Shown here: one piece after another, positions 29,592 to 39,200 of the stretch | How positions within the stretch are numbered: position 1 is the first letter of the stretch | How the letters are laid out: the number at the start of each line of letters is the position of its first letter | Origin: Streptomyces lichenis | GTDB taxonomy: Bacteria; Actinomycetota; Actinomycetes; Streptomycetales; Streptomycetaceae | DNA: 64,000 nt | Assembly: GCF_023218175.1 (NCBI RefSeq) | Contig: NZ_JALPTH010000002.1 | Coordinates: 248,001 to 312,000 of the forward strand | Direction of reading: 5' to 3' | The notes under the pieces: generated by a model | The model's input: only the letters and a program-made list of their open reading frames with translations | Told to the model about the DNA's origin: nothing | The model's database searches: none | Translations under genes and position numbers: made by a program

Positions 29592-29974
29592 CGCGCCATG
29601 GTGCCATCGCCGGTCGCCGCCCCCACCGGGCGGGCCCTCCGCCCCGCGAGGAGGGATTCCCGGCAGGCTCTCCGCCCCGCGAGGACGGGTCCCCGGCGGG
29701 GTCCCCGGTGGGCCCTCCGGTGGCCCCTCCACCAGGCGCCCGATTTGTCCGTAGTAAAGGATGGGCGGAAGATGCACAGCTCCGGCTTACAGTGGCCTGA
29801 CGGGCGGTGGGAAAAGCTGACAGCACACAAGGCGACGAGTCCTTCGTGCCTCCCGGCGCACCGGCCGCACCACCGTCCGCCGGAGCCGGGGCCGGGAGTG
29901 CCCGTCCCCAGGCAGGGCAGGCGCCCGGAAGACGACGTGCCGTGGAACCCGTGGAACCCCGAGGAGAACGAGCT

Positions 29975-31510
29975 GTGAGCACCGAGAACGAGGGCAACGC
30001 GGTCCCGCCCGCCCCGTCGGACCCTCCCGTGCCGCCCTCCACCTCCCCCTCCCCTGCCCCGGGGCACCAGGGCGCCGCCCCCGCCTCCGCCGAGGGCCCG
30101 GCAGCATCGGACCGGCCGCACCAGGCCCCGCCCCCGCCCCCGGCACACGCCCCGTCGACGCCGCCGTACGGCGGTACGGGCGAACCGGTCGGCCCCGGCG
30201 GCTCGTCCCCATACGAGAACCCGCCCGCCCACGCGAGCGCACCTTCCTACAACACCCCGACCCCGACCCCGTACGGGCAGAACACCGGCACTCTGGCAGG
30301 CGGCTGGCCCCCGCCGCCGCCCGCCACCCCGGTCTGGGGTGCCCCGGTCCCGCCGGGAGCGGATCAGCCGGCCGGGCGCAAGCGCTCCGGCGGCCTGGTC
30401 GCCGCCGTGCTGATCGCCGCGCTGGTCGCGGGCGGCGTGGGCGGCGGCATCGGCTACTGGGCGGCGGAGCGGGGCGGCATCAGCTCCACCACGGTGGCCG
30501 CGGGCGACGCGCCGGGCAGCTTCAAGCGCGACCCGGGCACGGTCGCGGCCGTGGCGAACAAGGCGCTGCCGAGCGTCGTCACCATCGAGGCCAAGTCGGG
30601 CGGCTCCGGCGGCGCGGAGGGCGAGGGCGGCACCGGCACCGGCTTCGTCTTCGACAAGGAAGGCCACATCCTCACCAACAACCACGTGGTCGCCTCGGCG
30701 GCCGAGGGCGGCAAGCTGCGGGCGACGTTCTCCAACGGCAAGTCGTACGAGGCCCAGGTCGTCGGCCGGGCCGAGGGCTACGACGTCGCGGTGCTGAAGC
30801 TGCGCCAGGCGCCCTCGGGCCTCACCCCGCTGCCGCTGGGCAACTCCGACCGGGTGGCGGTCGGCGACTCGACGATCGCGATCGGCGCGCCGTTCGGCCT
30901 GTCCAACACGGTCACCACCGGGATCGTCTCCGCCAAGGACCGCCCGGTCGCCTCGGGCGACGGTGGGGGCGGCGCCAGCTCGTACATGAGCGCCCTGCAG
31001 ACCGACGCCTCCATCAACCCGGGCAACTCCGGCGGCCCGCTGCTGGACGCGCGCGGCGCGGTGATCGGCATCAACTCGGCGATCCAGTCCCCGGGCGGCG
31101 GCGGTCTCGGCCAGTCCCAGGCGGGCTCGGTCGGCCTGGGCTTCGCCATCCCGGTCAACCAGGCCCAGACGGTGGCGCGGCAGCTGATCAAGGAGGGCCA
31201 GCCGGTCTACCCGCTGATCGGTGCCACCGTGAACATGACCACCGACGGGGGCGGCGGCGGTGCCCGCATCGCCGACGACGGCGAGGGCGACTCCGCCGCG
31301 GTCACCCCGAACGGCCCGGCGGCCAAGGCGGGCCTCAAGCCCGGCGACGTGATCACCAAGTTCGGCGACCGCACCATCGACAGCGGCCCGACCCTGATCA
31401 GCGAGATCTGGACGTATAAGCCCGGCGACAAGGTCTCCCTCACCTACCAGCGCTCCGGCAAGTCCGACACCGTCGAGGTCACCCTCGACCAGCGCAAGGG
31501 CGACCGCTGA
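29975..31510 (+). CDS. HtrA/DegP-like trypsin-type serine protease with PDZ domain
   Basis: A 511-residue membrane-anchored protease from GTG 29975 (GAGGAGAACGAGCT before it). Residues 1-135 are a Pro-rich cytoplasmic tail, followed by basic KRSGG and one membrane helix (about 138-162). The extracellular protease domain has the catalytic triad in TNNHVVAS (His), GYDVAVLKL (Asp) and NPGNSGGPLLD (Ser). A C-terminal PDZ domain follows (GPAAKAGLKPGDVITKFGD). Such proteases handle misfolded exported proteins under envelope stress. Confidence 0.93.
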   Translation: MSTENEGNAVPPAPSDPPVPPSTSPSPAPGHQGAAPASAEGPAASDRPHQAPPPPPAHAPSTPPYGGTGEPVGPGGSSPYENPPAHASAPSYNTPTPTPYGQNTGTLAGGWPPPPPATPVWGAPVPPGADQPAGRKRSGGLVAAVLIAALVAGGVGGGIGYWAAERGGISSTTVAAGDAPGSFKRDPGTVAAVANKALPSVVTIEAKSGGSGGAEGEGGTGTGFVFDKEGHILTNNHVVASAAEGGKLRATFSNGKSYEAQVVGRAEGYDVAVLKLRQAPSGLTPLPLGNSDRVAVGDSTIAIGAPFGLSNTVTTGIVSAKDRPVASGDGGGGASSYMSALQTDASINPGNSGGPLLDARGAVIGINSAIQSPGGGGLGQSQAGSVGLGFAIPVNQAQTVARQLIKEGQPVYPLIGATVNMTTDGGGGGARIADDGEGDSAAVTPNGPAAKAGLKPGDVITKFGDRTIDSGPTLISEIWTYKPGDKVSLTYQRSGKSDTVEVTLDQRKGDR

Positions 31511-31575
31511 CCGCCAACCGGTAGGCTGTAGCCGCCTCATGGTCGATCACTCGCGGGTCGCTGCCGAGGGGCATG

Positions 31576-31660
31576 GGTGGGTTGCCCGAGCGGCCTAAGG
31601 GAACGGTCTTGAAAACCGTCGTGGCGCGAGTCACCGTGGGTTCAAATCCCACACCCACCG
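31576..31660 (+). tRNA. tRNA-Ser (anticodon UGA)
   Basis: An 85-nt gene with a 7-bp acceptor stem (GGTGGGT/ACCCACC). The anticodon stem-loop is ACGGT-CTTGAAA-ACCGT with anticodon TGA, followed by a long class II variable arm (CGTGGCGCGAGTCACC) and T-loop GGTTCAAATCC. CCA is not encoded. It reads UCA/UCG-type serine codons. A 15-bp terminator hairpin follows. Confidence 0.97.
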
Positions 31661-31688
31661 CAGCAGCAGTCAGCTCACATGCTGGTCA

Positions 31689-31721
31689 GAAGGGGTGCCA
31701 CCGATCCGGTGGCACCCCTTC
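31689..31721 (+). terminator. Terminator of tRNA-Ser(UGA)
   Basis: Arms GAAGGGGTGCCACCG and CGGTGGCACCCCTTC pair over 15 bp with the 3-base loop ATC, 28 bp after the tRNA. It also faces the end of the convergent SDR gene and may serve both directions. Confidence 0.85.
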
Positions 31722-31788
31722 GGCGTTCGCCCCGTCCCGCGCGTGAGGAAGCGCCCGGGTCCCCGAGCCCCTGCCGGGCGGCGACGGG

Positions 31789-32568
31789 TCAGTGCACCGA
31801 GAAGCCGCCGTCCACGAAGATCGACTGTCCGGTCACATAGCCCGAGCCCGGGCCGGCCAGGAAGACGGCGGCGCTCGCGAAGTCCTCGGGGAGGCCGTTG
31901 CGGCCGACCATGGTGCGGGCGGCGAGGGCGTCGACCGTCGCCGGGTCGCCGGCCAGGCGGGCGTTCAGCCGGGTCAGGACGAAGCCGGGGACCAGCGTGT
32001 TGCAGGTGACGCCGGCGGAGGACCAGGCCTCGGCCTGCGAGCGGGCCAGCGACTCCAGACCGCCCTTGGAGACGCCGTAGGCGCCACTCCGCACGAAGGC
32101 CCGGTGGGCCTGCTGGGAGCTGATGTGGATGATCCGGCCGTAGCCGCGCTCGGCCATGCCCGGGCCGAAGCGCCGGCCGAGCAGGTACGGGGCGGTGAGG
32201 TTGACCGCCATGGTGCGGTCCCAGACTTCCTCGTCGAGCTCGTCCATCGGCGGACGCAGGTTGATCCCGGCGGAGTTGACCAGGATGTCCGGCTCGCCGA
32301 CGAGTGCGACCGCCTCCTCGGCCGCCGCGTGCACCCCGGGGCGGGTGCTGAGGTCGGCGCTCACCCATCCCACCTGGCAGCCCTCCGCGGTCAGGGCGTC
32401 GGCCGTGGCGGCCAGCTCCTCCTTGCCGCGGGCCATGAGCACGGTCCGCGCCCCCGCCCGGGCGAGAGCGGTCGCGATGGCCCGGCCGATGCCCGAGCTG
32501 CCACCGGTCACCAGCGCGGTCCGTCCGTCGAGCGAGAACAGTTCGGAGAGGTACGAGTGTGTGCTCAT
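31789..32568 (-). CDS. Short-chain dehydrogenase/reductase (SDR)
   Basis: A 259-residue NAD(P)-dependent oxidoreductase of the classical SDR type. ATG 32568 begins MSTHSYLSELFSLDGRTALVTGG. The cofactor motif is TGGSSGIGRAIA, the NNAG-equivalent reads VNSAGIN, the catalytic Ser is in HISSQQ and the catalytic YxxxK is YGVSKGG. It ends VTGQSIFVDGGFSVH, as is usual. Arg in LMARGKEEL after the second strand suggests NADP(H). The family includes gluconate 5-dehydrogenase-like and 3-oxoacyl-ACP reductase-like enzymes; the substrate is not determined. Confidence 0.9.
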   Translation of the reverse strand: MSTHSYLSELFSLDGRTALVTGGSSGIGRAIATALARAGARTVLMARGKEELAATADALTAEGCQVGWVSADLSTRPGVHAAAEEAVALVGEPDILVNSAGINLRPPMDELDEEVWDRTMAVNLTAPYLLGRRFGPGMAERGYGRIIHISSQQAHRAFVRSGAYGVSKGGLESLARSQAEAWSSAGVTCNTLVPGFVLTRLNARLAGDPATVDALAARTMVGRNGLPEDFASAAVFLAGPGSGYVTGQSIFVDGGFSVH

Positions 32569-32950
32569 GCGCGCACTGTAGACACGCCTCCCCGACCGCA
32601 CTCGAACCTGCGTACGGCTCCGTAGGGCTCCGCACGGGCCGGGGCCGCCCGACACCCGACTCCGGCGGGCCGGTCGGTGGTAATGCCGAAACGCTTCTCC
32701 TCTTGCCGTCCTTGGCCGCGCCCCCGGTGTGCCCCTTTCGGCCCGTCGTTTCCTCCCGGAAGTCACCGTGAGGAGGTTTATCGACTTGTCCTCACGCTTG
32801 CGAGCGAATCGGCCGGTCATGTCTGGTTCGCCGGGGATTCGGTGGGCAACTCTTGGATCACGACGTCGCGAAGGACTCGGGGAGACGGTCAACTCCCCAG
32901 GAAACAGCCGCACTTGCACCGCCGTATCGGTGCCTTGGAGGAGAAACGAC
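32569..32950. other. 382-bp leader region before a small secreted-protein gene
   Basis: The gap separates the divergent SDR gene and the secreted-protein gene and is AT-richer than average. A second ribosome-site-like GAGGAGG lies at 32770-32776, with an in-frame TTG at about 32786 that could give a longer N-terminus. The strong GGAGGAG just before ATG 32951 makes the short form more likely. No other gene is seen. Confidence 0.4.
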
Positions 32951-33256
32951 ATGGCAAGCATCCGTACCGCCCGCGTGATCGTCGCCGCTGCCGCCCTGCC
33001 GCTGGCCCTGGGCCTCTTCGCGGGAGTGGCGACGGCCGACAACGGCAGCTTCGCGGACGACGGATCGAACGCGTCGGTGGGATCGATCATTGGCAGCGGT
33101 GTCGGTGACGACAACGAGGGCAACTCGACCACCACGCAGCAGGTCGCCACCGGAACCGGAGCCTCCAACCAGAACAACACCGCCAGTGTGAACGGGTCGG
33201 CCTTCACGGTCATCGACCAGGACAACACCACGATCTACTTCACCAACCTCTGGTAG
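32951..33256 (+). CDS. Small secreted Asn/Gly/Ser/Thr-rich protein
   Basis: A 101-residue protein. ATG 32951 follows GGAGGAG. The signal peptide MASIRTARVIVAAAALPLALG ends at ATADN. The mature part, about 72 residues, has no cysteine and is rich in Asn, Gly, Ser, Thr and Asp. It includes GTGASNQNNTASVNG and ends in a hydrophobic aromatic patch TTIYFTNLW. The Asn/Gln-Gly-Ser pattern recalls surface amyloids such as curlins, and Streptomyces makes several small surface proteins of this size. It does not match chaplins or rodlins as I know them. Function is unknown. Confidence 0.75.
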   Translation: MASIRTARVIVAAAALPLALGLFAGVATADNGSFADDGSNASVGSIIGSGVGDDNEGNSTTTQQVATGTGASNQNNTASVNGSAFTVIDQDNTTIYFTNLW

Positions 33257-33757
33257 GCCGGGCCCCGGCGCCGAGCCTCCGCACCGGCCCGCCACGGGCC
33301 GGACAGGGAGGCCCGGAGGCCCGGACGCCCACCAGGGACGGCCAGGGACCGAACGGCGACAGGCGGACGGAGAGGAGCGGAAGAGGAGCAGAAGAGAAGC
33401 GGAAGAGCGACAGGCGGAGACGTGGTCACAGCGACGGCCCGTGCGACGGTACCCCGGTACCGGCGCACGGGCCGCCCGCGTGCCCGCGCGAGCACCCCGC
33501 CGGCGCCCCCACCGATGCCCCGCCGGCGCCCTCGCCCCCCCGGCCACCGCCCCGCCGACGCCCCCCACCCACGCCCCGCCGGCACCCTCGCCGCCACCCC
33601 GTCGAGGCCCATGTCACCGCCCCGGACCCTGACTGCCGAGGCGCCGTCCTCCACCTCCAGGTGGTGGGGAGGGCCCCACCGCTCCGACCTGAGGGGGACC
33701 CGCGGTCGGGACCTCCGGGCGATACGGGGGCGTCATACCCGCGCCTAGCGTGGGCCC
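33257..33757. other. 501-bp intergenic region with hairpin and low-complexity tracts
   Basis: No gene supported. A hairpin with 10-bp outer arms GGCCCGTGCG / CGCACGGGCC (33436-33445 and 33464-33473), continued inward by CGGTACC/GGTACCG, probably ends transcription of the secreted-protein gene. Before it is a purine-rich GGAAGAG tract (about 33361-33420), and after it a repetitive GCCCCGCCGGC stretch (33490-33610). Confidence 0.5.
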
Positions 33758-34315
33758 ATGACCGCGACTCCCGGGCCCGTCTGCGCCGGCGCCTCCACGG
33801 CCGCCGCCGCGCACGTCTCCTCCTACCCGTCGTTCACCTCGTACGTACGGGCCCGAGGCCCCGTGCTGCTGCGCACCGCCCGGTCGCTGACGGCCAATCC
33901 GTGCGACGCCGAGGACCTGCTCCAGACCGCGCTCGCCAAGACCTACGTCGCCTGGGACCGCATCGAGGACCACCGGGCGCTCGACGGGTACGTGCGCCGC
34001 GCCCTGATCAACACGCGTACCTCGCAGTGGCGCAAGCGCCGGGTCGACGAGTACGTCTGCGACGAGCTGCCCGAGCCGCTGGGGCCGCCCGCGGCCGACC
34101 CGGCGGAGCAGCAGGCGCTGCGCGACGCGATGTGGCGCGCCGTGGAACGGCTGCCGACCCGGCAGCGGGCCATGGTGGTGCTGCGGTACTACGAGGACCT
34201 CAGCGAGGCGCAGACGGCCGAGGTGCTCGGTGTCTCGGTCGGCACCGTCAAGAGCGCGGTGTCCCGGGCGCTCGGCAAGCTCCGCGAGGACCCGGAGCTC
34301 GCCCCGGCCCGCTGA
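33758..34315 (+). CDS. SigE-family ECF-type RNA polymerase sigma factor
   Basis: A 185-residue sigma factor. After a short variable N-terminus, region 2 runs FTSYVRARGPVLLRTARSL...DAEDLLQTALAKTYVAWDRI, and region 4 is LPTRQRAMVVLRYYEDLSEAQTAEVLGVSVGTVKSAVSRAL with the promoter -35 recognition helix. Members of this actinobacterial subfamily usually have a separate membrane anti-sigma partner, but no anti-sigma gene follows here. The next gene, an acyl-CoA ligase, starts after 134 bp that contain an 18-bp palindrome. Confidence 0.9.
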   Translation: MTATPGPVCAGASTAAAAHVSSYPSFTSYVRARGPVLLRTARSLTANPCDAEDLLQTALAKTYVAWDRIEDHRALDGYVRRALINTRTSQWRKRRVDEYVCDELPEPLGPPAADPAEQQALRDAMWRAVERLPTRQRAMVVLRYYEDLSEAQTAEVLGVSVGTVKSAVSRALGKLREDPELAPAR

Positions 34316-34374
34316 CCCGGCCACCCTCCACGCCCCTCGCCGCGAGGCTCCTACTTCCGGGTAGCCGGGTAGTG

Positions 34375-34392
34375 ACATACCACGTGGTATGT
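34375..34392. promoter_or_regulatory. 18-bp perfect palindrome upstream of acyl-CoA ligase gene
   Basis: ACATACCACGTGGTATGT is an exact palindrome 57 bp before the TTG start of the ligase gene and 59 bp after the sigma-factor stop. Its size and symmetry fit a TetR-type dimer operator. The regulator is not encoded nearby, so the assignment is inferred. Confidence 0.65.
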
Positions 34393-34449
34393 GCGCACAA
34401 TCGCCGGAACTTCATCCCCGCGTAATGGCGCGCATGTCGGGAGGCTCTG

Positions 34450-36096
34450 TTGCTGCACAGCACGATGCAAGACGTACCGCTGCTGATCTCACGGATTCTG
34501 GCCCACGGGTCGACGATCCACGGCCGCTCCACCGTCACCACCTGGACCGGGGAGCCGGAGCCGCATCGGCGCACCTTCGCCGAGATCGGCGAGCGGGCCG
34601 CCCAGCTGGCGCACGCGCTGCGGGAGCTGGGCGTCGACGAGGGCCAGCCGGCGGGCACGCTGATGTGGAACAACGCCGAGCATGTCGAGGCGTACCTCGC
34701 CATCCCCTCCATGGGCGCCGTGCTGCACACCCTGAACCTGCGGCTGCCGCCCGAGCAGCTCGCCTACATCGTCAACCACGCCGCCGACCGGATCATCCTG
34801 GTCAACGGCAGCCTGCTGCCGCTCCTCGTCCCGCTGCTCCCGCACCTCCCGCGCGTCGAGCACGTCATCGTCGCCGGTCCGGGTGACCGCTCCGCCCTGG
34901 ACGGGGTCGCGCCGGCCGTCCATGACTACGAGGAGCTGATCGCGGGCCGCCCCACCCGGTACGACTGGCCCGAGCTGGACGAGCGGGCGCCCGCCGCCAT
35001 GTGCTACACCTCCGGCACCACCGGAGACCCCAAGGGCGTGGTCTACTCCCACCGCTCGATCTATCTGCACTCCATGCAGGTGAACATGACCGAGTCGATG
35101 GGGCTGACCGACCGGGACACCAGCCTGGTCGTCGTCCCGCAGTTCCATGTGAACGCCTGGGGGCTGCCGCACTCCACCTTCATGGCCGGCGTCCATATGC
35201 TGATGCCCGACCGCTTCCTCCAGCCGGCGCCGCTCGCCGAGATGATCGAGCGGGAGCGCCCGACGCACGCCGCCGCCGTTCCCACCATCTGGCAGGGGCT
35301 GCTCGCCGAGGTCACCGCCAACCCCCGTGACCTGACCTCCCTGGACCGGGTCACCATCGGCGGCTCCGCCTGTCCGCCCTCCCTCATGGAGGCGTACGAC
35401 AAGCTCGGCGTCCGCCTCTGCCATGCCTGGGGCATGACGGAGACGTCCCCGCTGGGCACCATGGCCAATCCGCCGGCCGGGCTCACCGCCGAGGAGGAGT
35501 GGCCCTACCGGCTCACCCAGGGCCGCTTCCCGGCCGGTGTCGAGGCGCGGCTGACCGGGCCCGGCGGCGACATCATGCCGTGGGACGGCGAGTCCGCCGG
35601 TGAACTGGAGGTACGCGGTCCGTGGATCGCTGCCGCCTACTACGGCGGCCCGGACGCCGAACCACTGCGCCCCGAGGACAAGTTCAGCCCCGACGGCTGG
35701 CTGAAGACCGGTGACGTCGGCACCATCAGCCCGGACGGCTTCCTCACCCTCACCGACCGGGCCAAGGACGTCATCAAGTCCGGTGGGGAGTGGATCTCCA
35801 GCGTGGAGCTGGAGAACGCGCTGATGGCCCACCCCGATGTGGCCGAGGCCGCGGTCGTCGCCGTGCCGGACGAGAAGTGGGGCGAGCGCCCGCTCGCCAC
35901 CGTCGTCCTCAAGGAGGGCGCCACCACCGACTATGCGGAGCTGCGGGCCTTCCTCGGGGAGTCGATCGCCAAGTGGCAGCTGCCCGAGCGCTGGACCATC
36001 GTCCCGACGGTCCCGAAGACCAGTGTCGGCAAGTTCGACAAGAAGGTCATCCGCCGGCAGTACGCGGAGGGCGCGCTCGACATCACCGAGCTGTGA
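34450..36096 (+). CDS. Long-chain fatty acid--CoA ligase (AMP-forming acyl-CoA synthetase)
   Basis: A 548-residue adenylate-forming enzyme activating fatty acids with ATP and CoA. TTG 34450 is chosen because GGGAGG lies 5 bases upstream; the next ATG (34465) is 20 bases away. Core motifs: P-loop [14 protein letters not shown]5 region [14 protein letters not shown]7 [11 protein letters not shown]8 [16 protein letters not shown], and the C-terminal catalytic lysine in [11 protein letters not shown]. It is the only fatty-acid gene here and may be under a palindromic operator. It ends 38 bp before a palindromic parS element. Confidence 0.93.
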   Translation: MLHSTMQDVPLLISRILAHGSTIHGRSTVTTWTGEPEPHRRTFAEIGERAAQLAHALRELGVDEGQPAGTLMWNNAEHVEAYLAIPSMGAVLHTLNLRLPPEQLAYIVNHAADRIILVNGSLLPLLVPLLPHLPRVEHVIVAGPGDRSALDGVAPAVHDYEELIAGRPTRYDWPELDERAPAAMCYTSGTTGDPKGVVYSHRSIYLHSMQVNMTESMGLTDRDTSLVVVPQFHVNAWGLPHSTFMAGVHMLMPDRFLQPAPLAEMIERERPTHAAAVPTIWQGLLAEVTANPRDLTSLDRVTIGGSACPPSLMEAYDKLGVRLCHAWGMTETSPLGTMANPPAGLTAEEEWPYRLTQGRFPAGVEARLTGPGGDIMPWDGESAGELEVRGPWIAAAYYGGPDAEPLRPEDKFSPDGWLKTGDVGTISPDGFLTLTDRAKDVIKSGGEWISSVELENALMAHPDVAEAAVVAVPDEKWGERPLATVVLKEGATTDYAELRAFLGESIAKWQLPERWTIVPTVPKTSVGKFDKKVIRRQYAEGALDITEL

Positions 36097-36134
36097 CCCG
36101 CACCGCCGTGGACTAATCGGAGCGGCACAGCAGT

Positions 36135-36176
36135 GCGTCGGGCGGGATGTTTCACGTGAAACATCCCGCCCGACGC
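36135..36176. promoter_or_regulatory. parS site (36148-36163) inside a 42-bp perfect palindrome
   Basis: TGTTTCACGTGAAACA at 36148-36163 is extended on both sides by exact complementary sequence (GCGTCGGGCGGGA left, its complement right) to a 42-bp palindrome. It lies between convergent genes (acyl-CoA ligase and the PAS protein), as the tandem parS at 20475 does, suggesting that these centromere sites also act as terminators. Confidence 0.9.
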
Positions 36177-36226
36177 CGTCCGCCTCACGCCGCCCGACTC
36201 CGCCCGTCTCCCGCCGCCGGGCTCCG

Positions 36227-39200
36227 TCAGTTGGTGCCGATCTTGGCCAGCAGGTCCACGATCCGCGCCTGCACCTCGCCGCTGGTCGAGCGCTCCGCGA
36301 GGAAGAGCACGGTCTCGCCCGACGACAGCTTGGGCAGCTCCGCCTCCTGGAGGCTGGCCGAGGTGTAGACGACCAGCGGGGTGCGGTTGAGCTGCCCGTT
36401 GGCCCGCAGCCAGTCGATGATCCCGGCCCGCCGCCGGCGTACCTGCATCAGATCCATCACGACCAGGTTGGGCCGGGTCTGCGCGGCGAGCGTGACCGCC
36501 TCGCTGTCCGTCGCCGCCCGCGCCACCTGCATCCCGCGCCGCTCCAGCGACGCCGTCAGCGCGAGGGCGATCTCGTCCTGCTCCTCGATGAGCAGGACGC
36601 GGGAGGGGTGCTGCTCGCTGTCCCGGGGCGCCAGCGCCTTGAGCAGAACGGCCGGATCGGCGCCGTACGCGGCCTCCCGGGTCGCCTGCCCCAGCCCTGC
36701 CGCGAGCAGTACCGGCACCTCCGCCGCCACCGCGGCCTGCCGCAGTGACTGGAGCGCGGTACGGGTGATGGGCCCGGTCAGCGGGTCGACGAACAGCGCC
36801 GCCGGGAACGCGGCGATCTGGGCGTCCACCTCCTCGCGGGAGTGCACGATCACCGGGCGGTAGCCCCGCTCGCTGAGCGCCTCCTGCGTCGAGACATCCG
36901 GCGCGGGCCACACCAGCAGCCGACGCGGGTTGTCCAGCGGCTCCGGCGGCAGCTCGTCGTCCACCGGCTGCGGTGTCGGCTCGTTGGCGACCTCGACCGC
37001 ACCGCCCGGCCCGTCCAGAAGCTCCGGCCCCTCGGCGGCGTCCTGGTCGGGCGCGCCGATCTCGTACGCCCGTCCACCGGTGGACGAGGCGAGCCGGGGC
37101 TGCGGCTGCGGATGCGGCCGCGCCGCCGCGGCGGCCTCCAGCACGGGCGCCGGGTCCTCCTCCGGCGGTGTCGCCAGCTTGCGCCGCCGCCCCGACCCGG
37201 ACGAGGCATCCTGTCCCGCGGCGGCCTGCTGCCCAGCGGCCTGCGGCCCCGCGGACCCTTCCCCGGTGCCGGTGCCGGTGCCGGTGCCGGTGCCGGTGCC
37301 GGTGGCTCCCGGGCGGACCGCCTGCTGCCCGACCACCGGCTGACCGCCCGTAGCCGTCTGACCGTCCGTCTGCTGGGTGAAGGGCACGCCCTGGCCGAGG
37401 GTGCGCACGTTGAACGCCCGTCCCTGGGTGGACTGCGACGGATCCTGAGTCGAGGCCGAGGCCGGGGGCGACTGGCCGGCGGGCTGCTCCGCGAGGCTCC
37501 GCCGGGCCGGGGCGGGCCGACCGGAAGGCACGGGCCCGCCGGGATCGGCAGCGGTGCCGGCCGGTGCCTCGGGAGGCAGCGGTACGGAGCCGGTGCCGCC
37601 ACCCGTTCCGGCGTCCGCCGCCGTGCTGCCCGCCTCCGGCGCCGCGCCGTTCGCCGCCGGTCCGCCGGCCGCGTCCGCGGTCCGCGAGACACCCTCGCCC
37701 ACCGCGCGCCGCCGCCCGGTGGGCGCCGAAGCCGCATCGGGGCCGGGGGCCGGGTCAGGCGCCGGGTGGGCCTGGGCCGACTGCTGGGCTCCGTTCCGCT
37801 GGTACGGGTGGGGCCCCGTCGGCAGCGAGCCCGGCCCGTGCTCCGCGTCCGCCGAGTCGTGCCGGGTCTGCTCCTCGTCGGAGCCGGGCACGCCGGACAC
37901 ACCGGACACAGACGTGACGGGGGACGGGTCCGCCTGGATGGCGTCGGCGGGGGCCCGGCGGTCGGCGTCGGCCGGCGGCAGGGCGAAGGGGCTGCGCGGG
38001 GCAGCGGCGTCGGAGGAGCCGGCCTCGGCCGTGGCCGCCCGTTCCTGGGCGGGGCCCAGTGCGCGCCGGGCCCGTCGGCCGGTCGGCTCCTCGGCACGAT
38101 CGGCCGGCCCACCCGCGACCGGGGCGGCCGGGAGCGCGGGCAGCGCGGCGGGCTCCCCGTCGCGTCGGGCCCGCCGCCCGGAGGGGTGGACGGGCGTCGC
38201 CGCGTCGGCGGGCACGCCCTGCGGCGGCACCGTCTCACCCAGGGCGGGCCTGCCCTGGGCGCTCTCGGCGGCGGTCAGGACCGCGCCCTCGGCCGGGCTG
38301 GGACGTCCGCGCCGCCGCCCGGTGGGGGCAGCCGGCACCATCGCGGCCGCCACCGGGTCGGGCCCGGCTCCGCCCACGGCCGCGGCCTCGTCCGCACGGG
38401 CACGACGACGACCGGTCGGCTCCGCGGCCACCGGATCCTCGGTGCGTACCGGGCTCTCCAGGAAGGCGTCCGTGGAAGACCGCCGCGCCCGCCGGCGCCC
38501 CCCACCGCTCGTACCGCCGTCGGTCCCACCGGCCGTACCCGCCGCCGGAGCCACCCCGCCGCCACCGGCCGTGTCCCCGCCCTGACCGCCGAAAGAATCC
38601 GGACCGCTCAAAGAAGCCAGACCGCCCGAAGAAGCCGGACCGCCCAAGGAATCCAGACCGCCCAAAGACTCGGGACCGCCCAGGGCATCCCGACCGCCCC
38701 GACCGTCCCCACTGCCCCGACCGTCCCGGCTGCCCGGGATGCTGCCGCCCCGGCGGCCGGGGGCATCCCGCTCGCCGTTCTGCTGGGCGGGCAGCAAGGC
38801 CCCCGCCGCCGCGAACGCCGCTCCGCCCGCGTATCCGTCCCGGGCCCGGTCGACCTCGCCGAGGGGCACCTCCAGCACGAACGCGCTGCCGGGCATCCCG
38901 GGGACCTCATGGCTCTGGACCACTCCGCCGTGCGCCCGGACGACGCCGCACACGATCGGCTCGTGCACCGGGTCACCGCCCGCGTACGGTCCACGGACCT
39001 CGATCCGCACCACGTCCCCGCGCTGGGCGGCGGCCACCACGATGGTCGAGTCGGCGTAGCCGCCCGCCGCCACCTGGCGGGTCCGTCCGGTCGAGTCGAC
39101 GCCGGCCACGTCCGCGATCAGATGCGCGAGTGCCGTGGAGAGGCGGGCCCCGTCCACCACCGCCTCGATCGGCGGGGCGTGCACGGCGAACTGCACCCGG

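Noticed and set aside
33235..33654. A 139-residue minus-strand ORF in the gap before the sigma-factor gene
   Set aside because: Composition is Gly/Arg/Pro-rich noise from repetitive GC sequence, with no ribosome site or recognisable domain.
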